A stretch of 10,196 nucleotides of DNA from CAZKZZ01 sp964557375 (GTDB taxonomy: Bacteria > Spirochaetota > Spirochaetia > SPDA01 > CAZJBZ01), in contig CAZKZZ010000134.1 in the NCBI GenBank assembly GCA_964557375.1, positions 1 through 10,196 on the forward strand, written 5' to 3'. Position 1 is the first letter of the stretch. Each line of letters opens with the position of its first letter. The notes below the pieces were generated by a model. It saw nothing but the letters and a program-made list of their open reading frames with translations. It had not been told where the DNA came from and ran no database searches. Below are positions 1-4,874 of this stretch, in pieces. Made by a program: the position numbers and the translations under genes.

Positions 1-466
1 AGGCGCTGAATCGGGTATTGAGCAGCTCTTCGAGCTTTCCGATCCGCTCTTCCTCTTCATGCACGAAACATGAGAAGGCATCTCTTACAATATCCAGCTT
101 CGTTTTCGACTCGACCCATTTGTAGTAATCTCTCGTCTCCTTCTCCCGCTCCAGCGCGGCTTCGAGGATCTTCCGGTCCGTCTCCTCTGCCTCCTTCGCT
201 GTTTTGCTGCCGCTCTCGCCGGGTTTCTCCGGCTCATAATCCTCCCGGTAGAGATCGATGCAAGCGAGATTTCCCTCTTTCTGCATATCCTCGAGCCGCA
301 TCCGGTGATCGAGGGCCTCTTCCATGAACGCTTTCAACAGGGCCCTCACACCTTCACCCGCGGCGCGGCGGAGCTGCTCCCCGTAGTAGGAATAGGTGTC
401 CTCCTCGATTTTTATTGCCCGCTCGAGTACGACATTCAACAGAAACGTTTTTATCGGTTTCGGCAT
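1..466 (-). CDS. Ferritin-like (rubrerythrin-type) protein, C-terminus cut by window edge
   Basis: Reading the minus strand from ATG at 466 gives at least 155 residues open to the window edge. The protein is strongly helical and acidic, with the four-helix pattern of the ferritin-like/rubrerythrin fold: helix 1 around residues 10-36 with E21/E22, helix 2 around 38-64 with E49, E50 and H54, helix 3 around 92-122 with E106 and E110, and helix 4 around 126-150 with the run E137-E140. Family members bind a di-iron centre and usually act in peroxide or oxygen detoxification in anaerobes. The metal motifs are not canonical: the second-helix E and H are four apart rather than three, and helix 4 has I142 where a His is expected, so catalysis is uncertain. 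The SD is GGGGGTG, about 8 bases upstream. The right-hand contig places this gene 30 bp after lipA, suggesting one operon. No rubredoxin domain is visible. Confidence 0.7.
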   Translation of the reverse strand, partial: MPKPIKTFLLNVVLERAIKIEEDTYSYYGEQLRRAAGEGVRALLKAFMEEALDHRMRLEDMQKEGNLACIDLYREDYEPEKPGESGSKTAKEAEETDRKILEAALEREKETRDYYKWVESKTKLDIVRDAFSCFVHEEEERIGKLEELLNTRFSA

Positions 467-498
467 AAAGATTACACCCCCACTAAAATATACTCATT
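445..498. repeat. 54-bp direct repeat, copy 1, over the ferritin-like gene start
   Basis: This stretch is identical to 655-708. It covers the start codon, the SD and the first codons of the ferritin-like gene. The copies diverge exactly at 499 versus 709. Copy 1 continues into an unassigned segment, while copy 2 runs into the stop codon of lipA. The length is close to the 55-bp overlap at the second gap, so an assembly-graph branch is the simplest cause, although a real duplication or a strain variant is possible. Confidence 0.9.
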
Positions 499-644
499 CT
501 ATCTGCGCATGAGGAGACAAATTCGCAATTTGCGTGTGGGTTTATAATGATGGATACGAGGCGGGAGGCATTATCCTGGTTTTGGAAGAGCTCCCGCCCC
601 AACTGTTCTTATTCGATGCGCAGAAGAGTAACGCTTGTTAGCGC
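499..644. other. Unassigned 146-bp segment at a contig end, with nested inverted repeats
   Basis: No complete gene is visible. The segment has 9-bp inverted arms TCTGCGCAT (502-510) and ATGCGCAGA (616-624). Inside them is a GC-rich 8-bp stem, GGCGGGAG (560-567) with CTCCCGCC (591-598), and a 23-base loop without a following T tract. A short palindrome CAAATT-CGC-AATTTG lies at 518-532. On the minus strand one frame from 644 reads eleven codons and then TAA at 609-611 (ending LLRIE), which could be the tail of another gene cut by the gap. This segment replaces lipA as the upstream neighbour of the ferritin-like gene, so it may be an alternative genomic context or a chimeric contig end. Confidence 0.4.
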
Positions 645-654
645 NNNNNNNNNN
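645..654. other. Assembly gap (10 N)
   Basis: Ten Ns separate two contigs. The sequence right of the gap starts with 54 bases already seen at 445-498, so the stated gap length should not be trusted. Either the contigs overlap and one end is chimeric, or a second copy of the ferritin-like gene is missing here. Confidence 0.95.
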
Positions 655-708
655 ACGTTTTTATCGGTTTCGGCATAAAGATTACACCCCCACTAAAATA
701 TACTCATT
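655..708. repeat. 54-bp direct repeat, copy 2, between lipA and the gap
   Basis: This is identical to 445-498. On the minus strand it contains the last two bases of the lipA stop codon, a 30-bp spacer with the GGGGGTG SD, and the first 22 bases of the ferritin-like gene (ATG at 674-676) before the gap. It is the evidence that the ferritin-like gene lies directly downstream of lipA. Confidence 0.9.
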
Positions 709-1588
709 ACGGCTTCATAGCGGCGAGGGCCATTTCTGCCGCTTTGTAGGATGAGCGGACAAAGGGGGCCGAAGCTGCAGCGGTAAAACCTAAAGCACGC
801 GCTTTCTCAGCGTACTGTTCAAAAATATCGGGGTGTACATATTCTACTACGGAGTGGTGCTGATCGGATGGAGCGAGGTACTGTCCAATCGTGAGCAGAT
901 CGCATCCGGCACTGCTGAGATCTTCGAGGACAGCCGTCACTTCTTCCTGCTTTTCTCCGAGCCCGAGCATGATACCCGATTTGGTGATTATATTCGGTTT
1001 GATTTTTTTAGCCTCTCGGAGAACAGTGAGAGACTGATCGTAATCGGCTAAAGGCCGCACGCTCGAATAGAGCGAAGGGACAGTCTCTACATTGTGATTG
1101 AGGACTTCCGCCCCGGAGCAGACCGCTTTTTCGAGGGCTGTTCGGGCTCCTTTGAAATCGGGTATGAGAAGCTCGATGAGAACACCAGGAGTTCTCTCCT
1201 TTACCGCCCGGGCCACAGCTGCAAAGTGGCCGGCCCCTCCGTCGGGAAGATCGTCCCTGGTAACCGAGGTGATTACTGCGTAGCGCAAACCGAGTGTTTC
1301 TACGGCCTCTGCGATGTGCCCCGGTTCTTCCGGGTCAACCGGTTCCGGCTCCCCTTTGGTAATGTTGCAGAAGGTACAGTTTCTCGTACACACACTTCCT
1401 AATATAAGAAAGGTAGCAGTTCGGCTGTCGAAACATTCCATCCTGTTCGGGCAGTTTGCTTCCCTGCAGACGGTGTGGAGATGATACCGGTCCATCAATT
1501 CCTGCACATAGTGTGCATTTTCACTGTCCCTCACCCGGACTTTGAGCCACGGAGGTCTGTTGCGGGCTGATTTAGGGTGTGATGACAT
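707..1588 (-). CDS. lipA: Lipoyl synthase (radical SAM)
   Basis: LipA inserts two sulfur atoms into protein-bound octanoyl groups, giving the lipoyl cofactor of 2-oxoacid dehydrogenases and the glycine-cleavage H protein. The product is 293 residues, a normal length. The auxiliary cluster motif CX4CX5C is at C41, C46 and C52. The radical-SAM motif CX3CX2C is at C67, C71 and C74. The C-terminal RSSY, whose serine ligates the auxiliary cluster, is at 278-281. The frame is open further upstream (to 1645), but I chose ATG at 1588 because GAAGGAAG lies about 6 bases ahead and the homology to LipA starts after it. The start overlaps the end of lipB by 17 bp, so the pair is probably translationally coupled. 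The stop TAA (707-709) touches the 54-bp repeat. Confidence 0.96.
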   Translation of the reverse strand: MSSHPKSARNRPPWLKVRVRDSENAHYVQELMDRYHLHTVCREANCPNRMECFDSRTATFLILGSVCTRNCTFCNITKGEPEPVDPEEPGHIAEAVETLGLRYAVITSVTRDDLPDGGAGHFAAVARAVKERTPGVLIELLIPDFKGARTALEKAVCSGAEVLNHNVETVPSLYSSVRPLADYDQSLTVLREAKKIKPNIITKSGIMLGLGEKQEEVTAVLEDLSSAGCDLLTIGQYLAPSDQHHSVVEYVHPDIFEQYAEKARALGFTAAASAPFVRSSYKAAEMALAAMKP

Positions 1589-2240
1589 ACGGTTCTTCCT
1601 TCGGGGTGTAGCCGTATACACGGCAGAATGAACGGGCAACCCCATCGATTACTTTGTCCATCTCCTGCTGTTCTCCGGTAAGCATCTGCAGGGAAGTCAC
1701 TCCCTTATCCCGGATACCGCAGGGGACGATCCATTTGAAGTGGTCGAGGTTGGTATTTACGTTGAATGCGAACCCGTGCATGGTTACCCCTTTCCTGATT
1801 GCTATACCGATTGCAGTTATCTTGGTATCTCCTACCCACACCCCGGTATGCTCGGTATCCCGGCCTGCAGTAATCCCGTACTCTTGGTCTAACAATTGAA
1901 TAAATACCTCTTCGAGGTTACGGATAAATCGGCGGATATCTTTGTCGTGCCCGGCTAAATCGATAAACATGTATCCCACGATTTGTCCTGGGCCGTGATA
2001 CGTAGCTTCCCCTCCCCGCTCGATTTCGCACACGGCAACTCCCATTTTAGCAAGAATGTCCGGGGAGAGGAGGACATCGGTGTCGCGGCCCCGCTTTCCG
2101 AGCGTTATGACCGGGGGATGTTCGAGGAGGAGTAAGGTGTCACCGATCTCATCCTGCTGCCGCTTTTCGAGGAGCTGTTTCTGCAGAGTGTACGCTCGTT
2201 CATAGTCGACGAGCCCTAACTTGTGAATTGCCAAATCCAT
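1572..2240 (-). CDS. lipB: Lipoyl(octanoyl) transferase
   Basis: LipB moves octanoate from octanoyl-ACP to the lipoyl-domain lysine of target proteins, the step before LipA. The product is 222 residues. The family signature RGGEATYHGPGQ sits at 75-86, and the catalytic dyad is K140 (in GDTKITAIG) and C174 (in VPCGIRDKG). It is the first gene of a lipB-lipA operon that probably continues into the ferritin-like gene. There is no recognisable SD before ATG 2240. Instead a -10-like TACACT lies five bases upstream, so the transcript may be leaderless. The cytoplasmic location is inferred from the absence of any signal or membrane segment. Confidence 0.95.
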   Translation of the reverse strand: MDLAIHKLGLVDYERAYTLQKQLLEKRQQDEIGDTLLLLEHPPVITLGKRGRDTDVLLSPDILAKMGVAVCEIERGGEATYHGPGQIVGYMFIDLAGHDKDIRRFIRNLEEVFIQLLDQEYGITAGRDTEHTGVWVGDTKITAIGIAIRKGVTMHGFAFNVNTNLDHFKWIVPCGIRDKGVTSLQMLTGEQQEMDKVIDGVARSFCRVYGYTPKEEPYVITP

Positions 2241-2245
2241 ACTGT

Positions 2246-2274
2246 AGTGTAAATGTACTCAATAAAATGGGCAA
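2246..2274 (-). promoter_or_regulatory. Candidate lipB promoter, leaderless spacing
   Basis: On the minus strand TTGCCC (2269-2274), a 17-bp spacer and TACACT (2246-2251) match the sigma-70 pattern at four of six bases each. The -10 ends five bases before the lipB ATG, placing the predicted transcript start at or near the start codon. This agrees with the missing SD. The match is moderate. Confidence 0.4.
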
Positions 2275-2287
2275 TGGCTACCTCGGT

Positions 2288-2316
2288 TTGACACCGGGCC
2301 GGAACCATCATATAGT
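2288..2316 (+). promoter_or_regulatory. Strong sigma-70-type promoter for the Na+/Ca2+ exchanger gene
   Basis: TTGACA (2288-2293), an exact 17-bp spacer and TATAGT (2311-2316) give a near-consensus promoter pointing at the gene that starts at 2353. The predicted transcript start is near 2323, leaving a leader of about 30 bases. The spacer contains the short palindrome CCGGGCCGG (2295-2303), which might be a protein site but is not proof of one. Confidence 0.65.
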
Positions 2317-2352
2317 TTACTGTTTTTTTATTTTATGGAAGAATAAAATACA

Positions 2353-3294
2353 GTGCCGATCGTATTGATTATTACAGGTTTTGTCTTACTTATCGGAGGG
2401 TCTGAACTTCTCGTTCGGGGCGCTTCTACGCTTGCCCTGCGGCTCGGTCTGACACCGCTTGTAGTCGGTCTTACTGTCGTCGCAGTGGGAACGAGCAGCC
2501 CTGAACTGGCAGTCAGTGTCAAAGCATCCCTCGGCGGCAGCGGCGGGGTGGCAGTCGGTAATATCGTAGGCTCTAATATCTGCAACATCGGGCTCATTCT
2601 CGGGGTTGCGGCCCTCATCTTTCCGCTTTCGGTTGAACGTAAAGTAATCCGCAGAGAAATCCCCATACTCCTCGCAGCCTCAGGTCTTTTTATAGTGTTC
2701 GCTGCCAACAAAACGCTTAGCAGAATAGAGGGAATTATTTCGATTACAGCTGTAATCGGTTATATGGTCTTTCTTATAGTAGAGAGCCGCCGTGCCTCCC
2801 GGCAGGACAAGGAGTTTTCTGCTGCAGCACTTCCGGCATCCTCATTGCCGCTGTGGAGCTGCCTTCTGTTGATTGCGGCGGGGTTGACCGCATTGATATT
2901 CGGGTCCCGGTTCGTCGTAGAGGGGGCGGTGGTCATTGCCGGAAGGGTGGGCATGCCGGAGGCGGTAATCGGGCTTACCATTGTAGCAATCGGGACGAGC
3001 CTCCCCGAACTGGCCACATCAGCGGTGGCAGCGGCAAAACGGCAAGCCGATATTGCCGTGGGTAATGTCATAGGGTCTAACCTGTTCAACCTGCTTTTAA
3101 TCGGCGGGACCGCCTCCGCTCTAAGACCGGTCAATACGGGGCAGCTCCATCCGGTCGATTTCGCAGTTATGATTGTTCTCTCTATTGTACTCCTGCCTTT
3201 TTTGAGGACGGGCTTCAAACTGAGCCGATGGGAAGGGACCGTTCTTGCAGTCGGCTATATCGCGTACATCGGATACCTGATATTTTCCGTTTGA
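2353..3294 (+). CDS. CaCA-family sodium/calcium exchanger-like membrane protein (YrbG type)
   Basis: This is a polytopic inner-membrane antiporter of 313 residues, with about ten hydrophobic segments. It has the internal inverted duplication typical of the Ca2+/cation antiporter family. Alpha-1 carries GTSSPE (46-51) and GNIVGSN (69-75). Alpha-2 carries GTSLPE (214-219) and GNVIGSN (237-243). E51 and E219 are the expected ion-binding acidic residues. A polar loop around 145-165 separates the two halves. Members exchange Na+ (sometimes K+) or H+ for Ca2+, but the exact ions cannot be read from the sequence. The start is GTG at 2353, with GGAAG about 11 bases upstream; the earlier ATG at 2335 hits a stop after two codons. 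It has its own near-consensus promoter and is transcribed away from lipB. Confidence 0.9.
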   Translation: MPIVLIITGFVLLIGGSELLVRGASTLALRLGLTPLVVGLTVVAVGTSSPELAVSVKASLGGSGGVAVGNIVGSNICNIGLILGVAALIFPLSVERKVIRREIPILLAASGLFIVFAANKTLSRIEGIISITAVIGYMVFLIVESRRASRQDKEFSAAALPASSLPLWSCLLLIAAGLTALIFGSRFVVEGAVVIAGRVGMPEAVIGLTIVAIGTSLPELATSAVAAAKRQADIAVGNVIGSNLFNLLLIGGTASALRPVNTGQLHPVDFAVMIVLSIVLLPFLRTGFKLSRWEGTVLAVGYIAYIGYLIFSV

Positions 3295-3310
3295 CCTTTA
3301 CGCTCTTACA

Positions 3311-3339
3311 TTGAAGCTTACACTATTTGTGTTTATAGT
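3311..3339 (+). promoter_or_regulatory. Candidate pfkA promoter
   Basis: TTGAAG (3311-3316), a 17-bp spacer and TATAGT (3334-3339) match the sigma-70 pattern well, with the same -10 as the exchanger promoter. If the 100-N gap is spurious, the transcript would begin near 3346 with a leader of about 40 bases before the pfkA ATG, including the hairpin over the SD. Confidence 0.55.
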
Positions 3340-3348
3340 TACAAAAAA

Positions 3349-3403
3349 AGAATAATCTTCGCAATCAGGAGTAAGGGGTCCTTACATGATAAAAAGAGTA
3401 GCA
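3349..3403. repeat. 55-bp overlap, left copy, at the 100-N gap
   Basis: This is identical to 3504-3558 over all 55 bases up to the gap. It includes the pfkA leader hairpin, the SD and the first six codons of pfkA (ATG at 3386). Exactly 55 bp of identity ending at a contig end is what k=55 assembly leaves, so this is best read as the same DNA printed twice. Confidence 0.92.
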
Positions 3404-3503
3404 NNNNNNNNNNNNNNNNNNNNNNNNNNNNNNNNNNNNNNNNNNNNNNNNNNNNNNNNNNNNNNNNNNNNNNNNNNNNNNNNNNNNNNNNNNNNNNNNN
3501 NNN
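3404..3503. other. Assembly gap (100 N), probably not a real gap
   Basis: One hundred Ns is a common placeholder for unknown length. The flanks share 55 identical bases. Merging the overlap joins the exchanger gene directly to pfkA with an intergenic spacer of 91 bp and no missing sequence. Confidence 0.95.
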
Positions 3504-3558
3504 AGAATAATCTTCGCAATCAGGAGTAAGGGGTCCTTACATGATAAAAAGAGTAGCA
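3504..3558. repeat. 55-bp overlap, right copy, at the start of pfkA
   Basis: This is the right-hand copy of 3349-3403. It carries the complete leader of pfkA and its first six codons and continues into the intact gene, so this copy should be kept when the overlap is collapsed. Confidence 0.92.
3526..3540 (+). promoter_or_regulatory. Hairpin sequestering the pfkA ribosome binding site
   Basis: GTAAGG-GGT-CCTTAC is a perfect 6-bp stem with a 3-base loop, ending on the base before the pfkA ATG. The apparent SD AAGGGG (3528-3533) is inside the stem and loop. A second purine run AGGAG (3522-3526) lies just upstream, but 14 bases from the start. The structure could lower translation initiation; that is an inference from sequence only. 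Confidence 0.5.
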
Positions 3559-4512
3559 GTACTTACAAGCGGCGGAGACTCATCGGGGATGAATCCCTGT
3601 ATACGAAGCGTCGTTAGAAACGCCATATTCAACGGTTTGTCCGTGATGGGAATATACGACGGGTTTAAAGGTCTCATCGCCGATCAGATATTCGAAATGA
3701 ACGAAGCCTCGGTAAGCGGTATTATCAATCGAGGGGGGACGATACTCTACACTTCGAGGTGTGAAGAGTTTAAAACGATTGAGGGAAGAACGCGGGCCCT
3801 CTCGAATCTACGGAAACACGGCATCGACGCTCTTATTATAATCGGCGGTGACGGTTCCTACAAAGGAGGCAACGCCTTAAATAAGGAGTTCGGTTTTCCC
3901 GTCATCGGTATTCCGGGAACTATCGATAACGATATACAGGGAACGGACTATACGATCGGCTACGATACTGCCGTTAATGTGGCCATGGAAGCAATTGACA
4001 AGATCCGCGATACCGCTACCTCTCACGGCAGATTGTTCTTAGTAGAAGTAATGGGCAGACACGCGGGTTATATTGCATTGGAAGTAGGGATAGCATCCGG
4101 CGCAGAGGAAATCCTCATCCCCGAGACCGTAACCAACTTTGACGAGATGCTCGAGAACCTCGAAAAAGGCAGGAAGAGAGGAAAACGATCGAGCATCATC
4201 GTGGTTGCCGAAGGCGAAGAGACCGGCGGCGCTTATACGATTGCGGAGAGAATTGAAGGGAAAACAGGGTACAGGATGCGAGTTGTCATCCTCGGACACA
4301 TGCAGCGGGGGGGAGCTCCTACCGCCTATGAGCGTCTTATGGCTTCCCGGTTCGGCTACTACGCCGTGAATGCTTTACTCGATGAGAAGCACGGGACTGC
4401 TATTGGGATCAAGAACGGTGCCGTTTCCTATACGGACTTGGAGTATGCCACAACGAAACCGCTGCAGATCAATACGAATGATTTCGAACTTGCAAGAGCG
4501 CTTTCAATTTAG
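3541..4512 (+). CDS. pfkA: ATP-dependent 6-phosphofructokinase
   Basis: This enzyme phosphorylates fructose 6-phosphate to fructose 1,6-bisphosphate, the committed step of glycolysis, in the cytoplasm. The 323-residue product is close to the E. coli enzyme (320) and aligns along its length. ATP-site GGDSSGMN is at 11-18, with SS replacing the usual AP. GGDGS is at 102-106 and PGTIDND at 125-131, with D129 as the catalytic base. EVMGRHAGY is at 169-177 and LGHMQRGG at 251-258. The Gly at 105 and the Gly at 126 mark the ATP type; PPi-dependent enzymes carry Asp and Lys there. R22, R26 and R156 match allosteric-site arginines of the E. coli enzyme. The start is ATG 3541 with the AAGGGG SD within a hairpin. 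The N-terminal six codons also occur before the N gap as an assembly duplicate. Confidence 0.96.
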   Translation: MIKRVAVLTSGGDSSGMNPCIRSVVRNAIFNGLSVMGIYDGFKGLIADQIFEMNEASVSGIINRGGTILYTSRCEEFKTIEGRTRALSNLRKHGIDALIIIGGDGSYKGGNALNKEFGFPVIGIPGTIDNDIQGTDYTIGYDTAVNVAMEAIDKIRDTATSHGRLFLVEVMGRHAGYIALEVGIASGAEEILIPETVTNFDEMLENLEKGRKRGKRSSIIVVAEGEETGGAYTIAERIEGKTGYRMRVVILGHMQRGGAPTAYERLMASRFGYYAVNALLDEKHGTAIGIKNGAVSYTDLEYATTKPLQINTNDFELARALSI

Positions 4513-4570
4513 TTTTCTCACGGTAGGTAGGCTATAGACACTTTTATTATCCCATTAAAAAATGGTTTGA

Positions 4571-4598
4571 TTTGCATTGTTTTCTACTGTCATATAAA
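4571..4598 (+). promoter_or_regulatory. Weak candidate promoter for the LapA-domain gene
   Basis: TTTGCA (4571-4576), a 16-bp spacer and TATAAA (4593-4598) lie in the 123-bp AT-rich spacer between pfkA and the small membrane gene. Just upstream a short hairpin CCATT-AAAA-AATGG with a following T-rich run (about 4552-4573) could act as a weak terminator of pfkA. Neither is strong. Confidence 0.3.
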
Positions 4599-4635
4599 AT
4601 TAAAGTATAACCGCAAATAAGAGGAGGAGGTTTGC

Positions 4636-4851
4636 ATGTTTAAATTTATCTTAGGAATAATAATCGGTATCGTTTCTCTTATTTTTATCGTACAGAACAC
4701 TGAAACAGTGCAAATAACATTTATTGCGTGGAAATTGATGCTGCCCCGGGCAATTATGTTTCTCGCCCTTGTTTTTTTCGGCTTTATTATGGGGTGGATT
4801 TTTAGAAGTATAGGAGTACGAAAAAAAAGAATTAAAAGAGAGAACAGATAA
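4636..4851 (+). CDS. LapA/DUF1049-domain small membrane protein
   Basis: This is a 71-residue protein with two hydrophobic segments (about 3-20 and 37-58) separated by a short loop containing QNTETVQITFIAWKLMLP, followed by a basic tail (RKKRIKRENR). The QN-ETV motif after the first membrane segment is typical of the lipopolysaccharide assembly protein A domain. In E. coli LapA works with LapB in controlling LPS synthesis, but many single-domain homologues exist outside that context, so the role here is open. ATG 4636 has a very strong SD (GAGGAGGAGG, 5 bases upstream). No lapB partner is in the window. It converges on the P-type ATPase gene with a 23-bp spacer holding only a weak GCAGT/ACTGC stem. 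Confidence 0.8.
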   Translation: MFKFILGIIIGIVSLIFIVQNTETVQITFIAWKLMLPRAIMFLALVFFGFIMGWIFRSIGVRKKRIKRENR

Positions 4852-4874
4852 GCAGTGCGATGAACTGCAGTAAC

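Noticed and set aside
70..547. Plus-strand open frames across the left end
   Set aside because: They are opposite the ferritin-like gene, with S/P/R-rich translations. The minus-strand frame is open for 155 codons and has the ferritin-like helix pattern.
560..598. GC-rich stem as a rho-independent terminator
   Set aside because: No T-rich run follows on either strand and the loop is 23 bases, so it does not fit an intrinsic terminator.
625..644. Possible integron attC-like core (GTTAGCGC on plus)
   Set aside because: Only GTTAG fits the GTTRRRY core, no complementary partner core is present and no integrase is in the window. The match is too short.
1589..1645. Upstream extension of lipA by 19 residues
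   Set aside because: It would overlap lipB by 74 bp, lacks LipA similarity and is preceded by no good SD, whereas ATG 1588 has one.
2760..3218. Open frame (152 codons) on the minus strand opposite the CaCA exchanger gene
   Set aside because: The exchanger frame has both alpha-repeat signatures; the antisense translation shows no family features and no SD.
3386..3403. A second pfkA copy or truncated pfkA before the gap
   Set aside because: It is six codons inside an exact 55-bp contig overlap; a duplicate gene is not needed to explain it.
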